A stretch of 62,944 nucleotides of DNA from Terriglobales bacterium (lineage in GTDB: Bacteria > Acidobacteriota > Terriglobia > Terriglobales > Acidobacteriaceae). The stretch covers positions 1 through 62,944 of the forward strand of contig JASHOU010000213.1 of the NCBI GenBank assembly GCA_030038475.1. The letters run 5' to 3'. The notes beneath the pieces were generated by a model, which saw nothing but the letters and a program-made list of their open reading frames with translations, searched no databases and was not told the origin of the DNA. Of the stretch, positions 55,331-62,944 are shown piece by piece (the first letter of the stretch is position 1; the number at the start of each line of letters is the position of its first letter). Made by a program: the position numbers and the translations under genes.

Positions 55331-56173
55331 ATGAATCGAAGTCGTTTGTTAATGATCGGAGGCCTGGCCCTGGCGCTAGGCCTGCTGGTCAGCTATGCGG
55401 TCTATAACCGTCTGCGCACCTCGGTCAGCTCCAACAACATGGCCAACGGAGTCCCGGTCGTTGTGGCGGCCGGCGATATTCAAGTTGGGGCCAAATTGGG
55501 TCCGAACGATGTTCGCCTCGTCACGATCCCCCAATCGAGTGTTCCCCCCGGCGCTTTTCCCACGGTCTCCAAGGTTCTTGGCCGTGGCGCCATTCTACCC
55601 GTCGCTAAGGGCGACTTCATCCTGCCCAGCAAACTGGCGCCGGTGAACGCAGGATCCGGCCTGCCATCGATGATCCCGCAGGGAATGCGCGCCGTTTCCG
55701 TGCGCGTCAATGACGTGGTTTCGGTGGCTGGCTTCGTGCAACCCGGCTCGCACGTGGATATCCTGGCCACGGGCAATCAGGGCGCCAACGAGCGCCAAGC
55801 CATCACCGTGCTCGAAAATGTGCTGGTACTCGCGGTTGGCAAGAACCTGGAGCGCAGCTCTTCCGAAGTTGCGCAGGTCGCCCCGGTGATTACGCTCGCG
55901 GTTTCTCCCGACGACGCGCAAAAGCTGGCTCTGGTTTCTGAAGGCCGTATTCAGCTGGCTTTGCGCAATCCCCTCGATACAAAACAGGCCAGCATCGCTG
56001 CCACCCGGGCCAGTTCCATGTACCCCGGCGAAAAGCCGGTGAGTGCCGACTCTAAGCCCAAAATTCGCAAGCTGGTGGCGAAAGCTCCGCCCGCTCCACC
56101 CGCGCCCTATCAGGTGGAAATGATTCGTGGCAGCAAACGGGATGAGACCAAGTTTGACGACAACAAATTTTGA
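55331..56173 (+). CDS. cpaB: Tad pilus assembly protein CpaB/RcpC
   Basis: 280 residues. N-terminal helix (LLMIGGLALALGLLVSYAVY), a SAF domain around 40-115 (VPVVVAAGDIQVGAKLGPND) and the RcpC-like domain around 120-230 (VRVNDVVSVAGFVQPGSHVD). It is a periplasmic protein that positions the secretin. GGAGAGG 5 nt before the ATG is a good ribosome site. 71 bp after flp. Confidence 0.93.
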   Translation: MNRSRLLMIGGLALALGLLVSYAVYNRLRTSVSSNNMANGVPVVVAAGDIQVGAKLGPNDVRLVTIPQSSVPPGAFPTVSKVLGRGAILPVAKGDFILPSKLAPVNAGSGLPSMIPQGMRAVSVRVNDVVSVAGFVQPGSHVDILATGNQGANERQAITVLENVLVLAVGKNLERSSSEVAQVAPVITLAVSPDDAQKLALVSEGRIQLALRNPLDTKQASIAATRASSMYPGEKPVSADSKPKIRKLVAKAPPAPPAPYQVEMIRGSKRDETKFDDNKF

Positions 56174-56258
56174 AGCGCGCCTGCGCGGTGGCGGCGATTC
56201 ACGCCTGTTTACTTCCGCAAGGGACCTTGGTCGTGCAACCTCGCAGAGGTTCGAACTC

Positions 56259-57713
56259 ATGAAGATTCTTACGCCCGTCGCCGCCGTCGTGCTTCTCGGC
56301 GCAACCCTAACTCCCGCGCGCAGCGCGGCTCCCGACGGCAAGCCCGCGGCCGCTCCCACAAACCAGAACGCTACAAATCAGAATGCTCCAAATCAGGAGA
56401 ACGCGCCAGCGCAGACCACTACCTCCACCGCGGGTCAGGGCGTAACTCCAGGCGCGGCTCCGTTGCGCGTCATGGTCGGCAAGTCGCTGCTGATCAACAC
56501 CACCGAAAGACTGAAGCGCGTCTCGGTTACCGACCCCTCTGTAGCCGACCCCATTGTGGTCACACCCACCCAAGTGCTGGTTAACGGACTGTCTCCCGGC
56601 GAGGTCTCGCTGCTCATCTGGGACGAACTTGAGCGCTCGCGCAGTTTCGATCTTCGCGTCGATGTCGATATCACCGCCGCCGCCGAAGAAATGCATCGTC
56701 TTTTCCCAGATGAGCAGATCAGCGTCACGCCCTCGCGCAATGCTATTGTTCTCTCCGGCCACGTCACCACCGAAGATGTCGCCAAGCACGCGGGCTCGCT
56801 TGCTTCGGCCTACTCGAAAAACGTCGTCAATGTGTTGACCTTCGGCCCGGTCGGAGCGGAGGAAGTGCTTTTGGAGGTCAAGTTTGCGGAAGTGGATCGC
56901 ACCGCGATGACGCAACTGGGCATCAATATGTTCACCACCGGGTCCGGAAACACGATCGGTAGCGTGACAACCGGACAGTTCGGCGGAATCTCCGGCCTTG
57001 GGAATGTCTCCAACGCGGCACCGGGCAGTTCATCTGCGACGGCTAACACTACGGCAACGATATCCAACTTACTCAACCTGTTCTTCTTTAACCCTCAAGT
57101 CCACCTCGGCGCTGTAATCGAAGCCCTGCAGACGCAAAACCTTTTGCAGATTCTGGCTGAGCCTAACCTGGTGGCCGTCAATGGCAAGGAAGCCAGCTTC
57201 CTCGCGGGAGGCGAGTTTCCCTTTCCCGTCGCGCAACAAAACGCGAGCGGAATCGCCACCGTCACGATTCAGTTTCGCGAATTCGGCGTGCACCTCAAGT
57301 TCACTCCTGTGATTCAGCCCAACGGCAACATTCACCTGCACGTCATACCCGAGGTAAGTACGCTCGACTATGCCGATGCGGTCACGGTTGCCGGTACGAG
57401 CATACCCGCCCTTAGCACGCGCAAGGCGGACACCGAATTCGAACTGAAGGATGGCCAGAGTTTCGTCATCGCCGGCCTGATGGATAATCGGGTCACGAAC
57501 GTTGACAACAAGTTCCCCTGGCTCGGCGATATCCCGATCATAGGCAATTTTTTTAAGAGCAAGAGCGACCAGAAAAGCAACTCGGAGTTGATGGTATTGT
57601 GCACTGTGCACCGCATTTCGCCGACCGCGCAGCCACCCGGCGGTCCGGCGATGCCGGTGCCGAACCTGAATAAGGAAAAATTCGACGGCAAAAAGCCCGG
57701 CCCCGGCTTGTAA
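56259..57713 (+). CDS. cpaC: Tad secretin CpaC/RcpA
   Basis: 484 residues with a signal peptide (MKILTPVAAVVLLGATLTPA) from the ATG at 56259; the open frame extends back to 56127 inside cpaB but that part is not secretion-like. An Asn/Gln-rich linker follows, then the pilus N-terminal domain (about 80-145; VMVGKSLLINTTERLKRVSV), a BON-like domain (ITAAAEEMHRLFPDEQISVT) and the secretin core (LQTQNLLQILAEPNLVAVNG; VPIIG-type end DIPIIGNFFKSKSDQKSNSE). It forms the outer-membrane pore for Flp pili. Confidence 0.94.
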   Translation: MKILTPVAAVVLLGATLTPARSAAPDGKPAAAPTNQNATNQNAPNQENAPAQTTTSTAGQGVTPGAAPLRVMVGKSLLINTTERLKRVSVTDPSVADPIVVTPTQVLVNGLSPGEVSLLIWDELERSRSFDLRVDVDITAAAEEMHRLFPDEQISVTPSRNAIVLSGHVTTEDVAKHAGSLASAYSKNVVNVLTFGPVGAEEVLLEVKFAEVDRTAMTQLGINMFTTGSGNTIGSVTTGQFGGISGLGNVSNAAPGSSSATANTTATISNLLNLFFFNPQVHLGAVIEALQTQNLLQILAEPNLVAVNGKEASFLAGGEFPFPVAQQNASGIATVTIQFREFGVHLKFTPVIQPNGNIHLHVIPEVSTLDYADAVTVAGTSIPALSTRKADTEFELKDGQSFVIAGLMDNRVTNVDNKFPWLGDIPIIGNFFKSKSDQKSNSELMVLCTVHRISPTAQPPGGPAMPVPNLNKEKFDGKKPGPGL

Positions 57714-57745
57714 TCGCTGCCGCGCGGCTGAGAACGAAGACGTTT

Positions 57746-57799
57746 GCGAGTCCAATTAGTGAGTCCGATTTGTGAGCCCAAGCTGGTGAGTCCAATCAA
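57746..57799. repeat. Four imperfect 13-bp GTGAGTCCAAT units
   Basis: GCGAGTCCAATTA, GTGAGTCCGATTT, GTGAGCCCAAGCTG and GTGAGTCCAATCA follow each other in the cpaC-cpaE gap. Confidence 0.75.
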
Positions 57800-57923
57800 T
57801 GGCGCTGCCGTCTCGGCGGGGATCCTGGAGCGTTCCGCCCGCATATCGATAGCGCCAGGATAGATAAAGGTTGGAGCAGGACAAAAGACCCGGGATTGTT
57901 CGAAGTATAGTGAGTAAGGAGTT

Positions 57924-59096
57924 ATGCCCGAGTTATCTGTAGCCGTATTTGCCACCGACAATGACCAGCGCGCCGTACTCCAGGTCTTGGTCGATGGCAC
58001 GAACGTCGCCCGCACCGTAACCACCAGCGCCACCCTGCCGCTGGCCGCGAACGATCCGGTCATCCGTAAAACGCAGGCCTTTGCTCCCGACGTGATTCTG
58101 CTCGATATCGCCACCGACGGCATTACCACTGCCTTGCGGGCTATCGAGCTGTTGCATCAGGAACTGCCCGATTGCGCCGTGTTCGCCGTCGGCCCCATGA
58201 CGCAGCCGCAGTTGATTGTGAGCGCCATGCGCGCCGGTGTGCGCGAATATATTGAACGCCCGCCCACCACTACCGATCTGCTCGAAGCCTTCGTACGCCT
58301 CACCTCGACGCGCCGCAAGCCGGGCCGCGAAGGCTCGCGCGGAAAAGTCTTCACCATCGTCAACGCAAAAGGCGGCAGCGGCGCCACCACCGTCGCCGTG
58401 AATCTGGCTTTGGCCTTGCAGTCGATTCATCACGACACCGCGCTGGTCGACCTCGCCTCGCTTGGCCACTGCGCTCTGCATCTCAATCTCAAGCCGGCTT
58501 TTACTGTTTCCGACGCCATCACCAATCTACATCGCCTCGATTCGTCTTTGCTCAAGAGCTTCATGGTGCCTCACGAACACGGCTTGCAGGTGCTCGCCGG
58601 CGCTGCAACCCACGCCGCCAACGAACCTTCGGTTTCGGATTTTGCGCGCCTGTTTGACACCATGGTGGGTTTGTTCCGCTACATCGTGGTCGACGCTTCT
58701 TCCCGCCTCGATAGCGCCACACGCCTGGTCAGCAACTTATCGGAGAAAACTCTGCTGATCGCCCACGCCGATGTCGCTTCCCTCTGGAGCGCGGGCCGAG
58801 TCGCGCAGTACCTGGGCGAGACGGGCTCGCGCGACCGTTTTGCTCTGGTGCTGAATCGTTATCGCAAGGTCGCCGGCTTCAACGAAGCTGAAACCGAAGC
58901 TGCCATCGGCGCACCCGTGCTGTGGCGCATTCCCAATCAGTATTTTGCCGTCTCCAGCGCCATCGATCGCGGCGTTCCGCTGATGCAGCAAAGCAACACC
59001 GAAATCGCACGCTCCATAGCCGGCCTGGCCGAACATTTGACCAAGGACGATCTGGACGTGAAGCGCGCTGCCTGGTCGTTGTTCAAGACGGTATAG
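57924..59096 (+). CDS. cpaE: Tad localisation ATPase CpaE/TadZ-like
   Basis: 390 residues. An atypical receiver-like domain (about 1-125; DVILLDIATDGITTALRAIE) precedes a MinD/ParA ATPase (about 140-375) with the deviant Walker A NAKGGSGATT. The Walker B-like strand reads YIVVDASSRLDSATRLVSN. CpaE/TadZ positions the pilus machine at the pole. The next Tad gene in normal order, cpaF, is missing here and lies on the other strand at 39.5-40.8 kb. Confidence 0.92.
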   Translation: MPELSVAVFATDNDQRAVLQVLVDGTNVARTVTTSATLPLAANDPVIRKTQAFAPDVILLDIATDGITTALRAIELLHQELPDCAVFAVGPMTQPQLIVSAMRAGVREYIERPPTTTDLLEAFVRLTSTRRKPGREGSRGKVFTIVNAKGGSGATTVAVNLALALQSIHHDTALVDLASLGHCALHLNLKPAFTVSDAITNLHRLDSSLLKSFMVPHEHGLQVLAGAATHAANEPSVSDFARLFDTMVGLFRYIVVDASSRLDSATRLVSNLSEKTLLIAHADVASLWSAGRVAQYLGETGSRDRFALVLNRYRKVAGFNEAETEAAIGAPVLWRIPNQYFAVSSAIDRGVPLMQQSNTEIARSIAGLAEHLTKDDLDVKRAAWSLFKTV

Positions 59097-59226
59097 TGCT
59101 GCACGAAAGCGCGCCCTCAGCTGTGCGTCTATTTGTAACCCAGCCGACACTTTCTCCATCGCGCGCAAATGTGTAAGCTCGCGCTAGGCCCCAAGTTGGG
59201 AGCGGAGGATTTTCGGAAAAAGACGC

Positions 59227-59964
59227 ATGGGATTGTTCGGCTACCTCTTATATCCGTGGGGATTGCTGCTGCAGGCGTTTGCGATCGTCCACTTCATCCG
59301 GCGCAGGCCGGACACCTACTGGATTTTCATTATTCTGTTTCTCGGCCCGCCGGGAGCGATTATTTATCTGCTGGTCGAGGCGCTGCCCGACGTGGGACTG
59401 CTGGGGCAGTCGTTCAAAGTTTTTCCGCGGCACAAGCGCATGCACGAGCTGGAAGCTGAGATTCGCCAGAATCCTTCGCCGGGAAACTATGAGGAGCTGG
59501 GTGGTCTTTACATGGACGACAGCAATCTTGTATCGGCGCGAGCCGCGTTCGATAAAGCCATTGCCGCGCGAGCCGATACGCTCGATCCGTTCTACCGGCG
59601 CGGCGTTTGCGCGATTTTGCTGGGCGATGCGGCGGCCGCATTGCCCGATCTGGAACGGACGGTCAGCAAAGAGGCGGATTACGATTTTGGCCGCGCGGCA
59701 GGATTGCTCGCCCACGCTTACGCGCTGACTGGACAGAAAGAAAAAGCCGAGGCACTGTTTCGGCAGGTGACAATCACGTCGACGCTGTCGGAGACGTATC
59801 TGAATTTTGCGGAGCTGCTGGCGTCTGAGGATCGAAATGCCGAAGCGCGGGAGTGGGCGCAGAAGGTGCTTGATAAGAAGGCGGCGATGCCGAGTTATCA
59901 GCGCAGGCGCGAGCGGCCGTGGTTTCGGAAGGCGAATGAGTTTCTGGGGAGGGTGCGAGCGTGA
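59227..59964 (+). CDS. Membrane-anchored TPR protein
   Basis: 245 residues. Two N-terminal helices (FGYLLYPWGLLLQAFAIVHF; WIFIILFLGPPGAIIYLLVE) are followed by about four TPR-like helical repeats (NYEELGGLYMDDSNLVSARA; AAGLLAHAYALTGQKEKAEA). It follows cpaE by 130 bp in the same direction and overlaps the next gene by 4 nt, so it may be an accessory Tad protein. Its exact role is unknown. Confidence 0.78.
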   Translation: MGLFGYLLYPWGLLLQAFAIVHFIRRRPDTYWIFIILFLGPPGAIIYLLVEALPDVGLLGQSFKVFPRHKRMHELEAEIRQNPSPGNYEELGGLYMDDSNLVSARAAFDKAIAARADTLDPFYRRGVCAILLGDAAAALPDLERTVSKEADYDFGRAAGLLAHAYALTGQKEKAEALFRQVTITSTLSETYLNFAELLASEDRNAEAREWAQKVLDKKAAMPSYQRRRERPWFRKANEFLGRVRA

Positions 59965-60506
59965 CGGATAAGGACATCATTGAGCACAGTCTTGTTCTGA
60001 TGCGCGGCTGCACTCGCGCAGTTCGGAGGGCTCTGCCAAACACGGACCCGGAATTGATTGGAGGGTTTTTCGCGAATCTGCTCGACCTTTGGGAGACCGG
60101 GCGGCAGTTGGACAGGGAGTTGCAAAGGTTAGTGAAGTTCCGCTTTCCGCGGGACAAGGATAAGTTGTATGACGTTCTGATATGGATCGACGCCACTCAG
60201 GTGGATATGGGTTCGTACTGGATCGATGAGGTCAAAAAAGACGGGGCAAAGTTGCGTAGAGCTCTCGATAAGTTGGAACGAGAGGAACGCAAGAGTGGAG
60301 CGCCGAGGGATCCGAAGTCCCGCCGACGCAGAAATCGTTCTGGCGCTGGCAAGGGCGAGAGTTCAAAAGTAGATTTCGAGCTTCGGCCTGCGCAAAAAAC
60401 AGAGCTGGAAAGACGGCTTCGGACGTTCGATCGGGACCGCAGCGGCGCGGTGACTTGGAAGCAATTGCGATCCGAGTTGAAGCGGAGATCGCGCCGAGTT
60501 ACATAG
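59961..60506 (+). CDS. Unknown protein with an EF-hand-like C-terminus
   Basis: 181 residues from a GTG in the GTGA overlap with the TPR gene, so it is translationally coupled. The N-terminal 110 residues are helical. A basic low-complexity stretch follows (SRRRRNRSGAGKG), then FDRDRSGAVTWKQL, which matches an EF-hand loop at positions 1, 3, 5 and 6 but has Gln at position 12. Calcium binding is therefore uncertain. Confidence 0.65.
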   Translation: MTDKDIIEHSLVLMRGCTRAVRRALPNTDPELIGGFFANLLDLWETGRQLDRELQRLVKFRFPRDKDKLYDVLIWIDATQVDMGSYWIDEVKKDGAKLRRALDKLEREERKSGAPRDPKSRRRRNRSGAGKGESSKVDFELRPAQKTELERRLRTFDRDRSGAVTWKQLRSELKRRSRRVT

Positions 60507-60522
60507 GTCCTTCGCGCCGTTC

Positions 60523-60552
60523 GGCGTTCGCCTCACTCCGCTCAGGATGACA
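60523..60552. repeat. CGCTCAGGATGACA-type motif
   Basis: Downstream of the EF-hand-like gene the text CTCCGCTCAGGATGACAAA occurs. A related CTTCGCTCAAGATGAAAG lies after the M28-PDZ gene at 11371-11388. Both are in gaps after plus-strand genes. Confidence 0.4.
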
Positions 60553-60607
60553 AACCAGTGCATGCGGGCGGACATGCGGATGATCGCAGAGTGCTATCCT
60601 TCCCTCA

Positions 60608-61855
60608 ATGAAGATTTCTTACTTTGAATGCACACGCTGCGGAGAGCATTTCTTTGCGGATCGCCCGCTGAATGTTTGCCCGAAAGACGGTGGTGTGCTT
60701 TTCGTAAGCTACGACCTTGCCAGTCTGCAAGGGAAGTTGCGGCGTGAAGATGTGCGCGGGCGCGCCGCTTCGATGTGGCGGTATGCCGAGGTTTTGCCAG
60801 ACGCCAATCCTGTGACGCTGGGCGAAGGGTTTACGCCGCTGCTTCCCAGCCGCGAACACGCGAATGTGTTCATCAAGGATGAAGGGCTGAATCCGACGGG
60901 ATCGTTCAAGGCGCGCGGCATGTCGGCTGCGGTCACCATGGCGCGACACTATGGTTTGAAAAAGCTGGCGGCTCCATCGGCGGGAAATGCCGGAGGCGCG
61001 CTGGCGGCGTACGCGGCTGCGGCGGGGATTGAAGCCTACATTTTCATGCCTAAAGATGTGCCCGTGGCGAATCGCATGGAATGCGATTACTACGGCGCGC
61101 ACGTCACACTGGTGGATGGGCTGATCAGCGACTGCGGCCGCATGGTTGCCGAGCGCATAAAGGAAGACGGGTGGCCAAAGAATAACGACGGATGGTTCGA
61201 TGTTTCGACTCTCAAGGAGCCGTTTCGCGTTGAAGGCAAGAAGACGATGGGGTATGAAGTTGCCGAACAGCTTGGCTGGAAGCCGCCGGATGCGATCATT
61301 TATCCGACGGGCGGCGGCGTTGGCATGATCGGCATGTGGAAGGCGTTTGATGAGATGGAAGAGCTGGGATGGATCGGAGCGGGATCGGAATATAGAAGGC
61401 CGAAGATGATTACCGTGCAGGCGGCGGGCTGTGCGCCGATTGTGAAGGCGTGGGAAGCAGGGAAGAGCGCTTCCGAGATGTGGGCTGATGCTTCGACGTT
61501 TGCGGCGGGGCTGCGCGTGCCGAAGGCTTATGGCGACTACCTGATTCTGGACATTTTGAAGAAGAGCAACGGAGCGGCGGTCAGCGCGACCGACGAAGAG
61601 GTACTTGCGGCGATGCGGCATTGGGCGAGCGTGGAAGGCGTGTTTGCTGCGCCGGAGGGAGCGGCATCGCTCGTGGCGTACCGGAAGCTGCGCGCCAACG
61701 GATTCCTGCGCGAGGAAGACACGGTCGTGCTATTCAATACGGGATCGGCATACAAATACCTCGACATGATTGAAGCGCAGGAGAAGAAGGCGCGGCGCGA
61801 GATTCCAGCGGGGAACGTTGCCGGCAACATCGGCGGAATCATTGGGCCGTATTGA
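60608..61855 (+). CDS. thrC: Threonine synthase
   Basis: PLP enzyme converting O-phosphohomoserine to threonine. The N-terminus has a small metal-ribbon-like motif (FECTRCGEHF, then NVCPKDGG). The PLP Lys lies in GLNPTGSFKARGMSAAVTMA. The glycine-rich phosphate loop is YPTGGGVGMIG, and SAGNAGGALAAYAA holds the PLP ring-binding Asn. Length 415 matches the short-type threonine synthases. No thrA or thrB is nearby. Confidence 0.93.
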   Translation: MKISYFECTRCGEHFFADRPLNVCPKDGGVLFVSYDLASLQGKLRREDVRGRAASMWRYAEVLPDANPVTLGEGFTPLLPSREHANVFIKDEGLNPTGSFKARGMSAAVTMARHYGLKKLAAPSAGNAGGALAAYAAAAGIEAYIFMPKDVPVANRMECDYYGAHVTLVDGLISDCGRMVAERIKEDGWPKNNDGWFDVSTLKEPFRVEGKKTMGYEVAEQLGWKPPDAIIYPTGGGVGMIGMWKAFDEMEELGWIGAGSEYRRPKMITVQAAGCAPIVKAWEAGKSASEMWADASTFAAGLRVPKAYGDYLILDILKKSNGAAVSATDEEVLAAMRHWASVEGVFAAPEGAASLVAYRKLRANGFLREEDTVVLFNTGSAYKYLDMIEAQEKKARREIPAGNVAGNIGGIIGPY

Positions 61856-61860
61856 GAGAG

Positions 61861-61882
61861 TTGTCAGTTATCAGTTGTCAGT
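61861..61882. repeat. CAGTTATCAG tandem words
   Basis: TTGTCAGTTATCAGTTGTCA plus GT lies directly after thrC and before pcm. The words resemble those at 38.5 and 12.76 kb. Confidence 0.75.
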
Positions 61883-61926
61883 AAAGGCGGCCGGTGAGAG
61901 ATGGCGCAAACTCGATCTCCAGCAAA

Positions 61927-62583
61927 ATGATTTTTTCACAATCCTCATTTCAATCTCAGCGGGAGGAGATGGTCGCGAGGCAGCTTGCCGATCGCGGCAC
62001 TCGCGATGCGCGCGTGCTCGAAGCTATGCGAACCGTGCCGCGACACGAGTTTGTGCCGGAGGAGTTCCGCGAAGGCGCCTATGAAGATCATCCGCTGCCG
62101 ATTGGCGAAGAGCAGACGATTTCGCAACCGTACATTGTGGCGGCGATGCTGGAGCAGTTGGATCTTCAAGCTACGGATCGCGTGCTCGAAATCGGCACCG
62201 GTTCGGGGTATGTGACGGCGCTGCTTTCGCTGCTCGTGGCCGAGGTGTATTCGGTGGAGCGGCACGCGCAACTGGCGATTGCGGCGGAAGGCACGCTGCA
62301 TCGGTTGGGCTATGGCAAGGTGAAGATCGGAGTTGGCGATGGACGCGAGGGTTGGGCGGAGTATGCTCCGTTCGATGCGATTCTGGTTTCGGCTGCAACG
62401 CCGGAGATGCCATCAGCGCTGTTCGCCCAACTGCGCGAAGGCGGACGCATGATGATACCGATCGGTTCGCCGACGAGCCAAGAATTGCGGTTGATTCGGA
62501 AAGTCGGCGGTCGGGCAGAAGAGACGGTGCTTGAAGGATGTCGTTTTGTGCCGCTGGTGGAAGGAACGGTAGAGGGTGGATAG
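61927..62583 (+). CDS. pcm: Protein-L-isoaspartate O-methyltransferase
   Basis: Repair methyltransferase that uses SAM to methylate isoaspartyl residues in aged proteins. The ATG at 61927 (MIFSQSSFQSQREEMVARQL) gives 218 residues, close to the family length. The substrate-binding PRHEFVPEEFREGAYEDHPL, and the SAM motif VLEIGTGSGYVTALL, are complete, and ILVSAATPEMPSALFAQLRE follows. It lies 71 bp after thrC. Confidence 0.95.
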   Translation: MIFSQSSFQSQREEMVARQLADRGTRDARVLEAMRTVPRHEFVPEEFREGAYEDHPLPIGEEQTISQPYIVAAMLEQLDLQATDRVLEIGTGSGYVTALLSLLVAEVYSVERHAQLAIAAEGTLHRLGYGKVKIGVGDGREGWAEYAPFDAILVSAATPEMPSALFAQLREGGRMMIPIGSPTSQELRLIRKVGGRAEETVLEGCRFVPLVEGTVEGG

Positions 62584-62609
62584 TGGTTGGTGGATAGTGG
62601 TTAGTAATT
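62577..62609. repeat. GTGGATAGTGGTTAGT tandem words
   Basis: GTGGATAGTGGTTGGTGGAT followed by AGTGGTTAGT overlaps the pcm stop. A related AGTGGTTAGTGGTTAGT precedes the element at 37463. Confidence 0.65.
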
Positions 62610-62718
62610 AATGTTCCGCATGTGAACTGCGACGGCTGCGGCTCGTCTTCATCTTTGCCAATGACCAATCATTTGGCACGCAGCAGCATCCGATAACCAG
62701 TGTTTTACAATTCGAATC

Positions 62719-62944
62719 GTGGGATTTTTCCGAAATCTTAGAATCATGCTGGAGATGATCAAGTGGGAGCACTCGATTTTTGCGCTTCCGTTTGCGCTCT
62801 GCGGAGCGATGCTGGCCGCCGGAGGTTTGCCGGCGTGGCCGGTGCTCGGGTGGATCGTGGTCGCGATGGTCGCGGCGCGCTCAGCAGCAATGGCTTTTAA
62901 TCGGCTGGCTGACGCTTCGATTGATGCGGCCAATCCTCGCACGG
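62719..62944 (+). CDS. UbiA-family prenyltransferase, 5' part only
   Basis: The first 75 residues of a membrane prenyltransferase, cut by the window end. [17 protein letters not shown] is the typical first helix, and [11 protein letters not shown] is the first Asp-rich NxxxD motif that binds prenyl diphosphate. The sequence best resembles 4-hydroxybenzoate polyprenyltransferase or the menaquinone-pathway MqnP. A GTG at 62719 or the ATG at 62746 is the start. Confidence 0.85.
   Translation, partial: MGFFRNLRIMLEMIKWEHSIFALPFALCGAMLAAGGLPAWPVLGWIVVAMVAARSAAMAFNRLADASIDAANPRT

Overview
The window looks like a high-GC Acidobacteriota chromosome segment (Terriglobia/Koribacter-like). This rests on lineage-typical proteins: an ADOP-type duplicated FtsX permease, BshC of bacillithiol synthesis, a GloVer-repeat secreted protein, a DmsE/MtrB-type cytochrome-porin pair and a Tad pilus locus. 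The assignment is inference from gene content; no rRNA or tRNA gene was seen. The window opens with an 11-G run that looks like a contig-end artefact.

Layout. 0-5.3 kb: ftsK, uppP and a secreted M28 peptidase (all minus). 5.5-8.8 kb: an outer-membrane electron conduit (decaheme cytochrome, then MtrB/PioB-like barrel). 9.4-14.4 kb: M28-PDZ peptidase, NfeD serine protease, type II NADH dehydrogenase. 14.6-25.3 kb: a GT-C-like membrane protein, an ADOP permease, bshC, a HAD hydrolase, a GH57 glycosidase, a secreted protein, and a peroxiredoxin-like gene with an in-frame TGA. 25.4-33 kb: enolase, gpmI, a 2-hydroxyacid dehydrogenase, a GT39-like protein and a TonB-like protein. 33.26-35.15 kb: a complete IS1595-type insertion element. 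35.5-40.8 kb: an unidentified membrane protein, DUF192, and tadC-tadB-cpaF. 40.9-44.8 kb: a repeat-bounded patch with a DHFR-like reductase, an acetate transporter and a Crp/Fnr regulator. 44.8-55 kb: DedA, nth, a GloVer protein, a FHA-GAF-SpoIIE phosphatase, two coupled GT87 proteins and a second GT-C-like paralogue. 55-59 kb: flp-cpaB-cpaC-cpaE. 59-63 kb: TPR protein, small hypothetical, thrC, pcm and the start of a UbiA-family gene.

What stands out. (1) The peroxiredoxin-like gene at 24.7-25.2 kb has TGA exactly where the first cysteine of its WCPNC redox motif belongs. A perfect 6-bp hairpin lies downstream at bacterial-SECIS distance, so it is a strong selenoprotein candidate. (2) The IS1595-type element has recognisable inverted ends and a TTAGCT target repeat. 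Besides the transposase it carries a Cas2/VapD-fold protein and two tiny ATGA-coupled genes. (3) Many gene gaps hold repeats with the same unusual design: inverted arms built from short tandem words around a unique centre, with several different word families. Two of them sit between genes of the Tad operon. (4) A perfect CRP-type palindrome and a second near-perfect site 84 bp away lie between the acetate transporter and a Crp/Fnr gene. (5) The Tad pilus genes are split between cpaE and cpaF into two operons about 14 kb apart on opposite strands.

How the genes work together. The Tad halves supply pilin, secretin, ATPase and platform proteins for a Flp pilus. The cytochrome-barrel pair, NDH-2 and the start of a quinone-type prenyltransferase gene point to flexible respiration. 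Eno, gpmI and the acetate transporter cover lower glycolysis and acetate uptake. BshC and the peroxiredoxin-like protein belong to thiol and peroxide defence.
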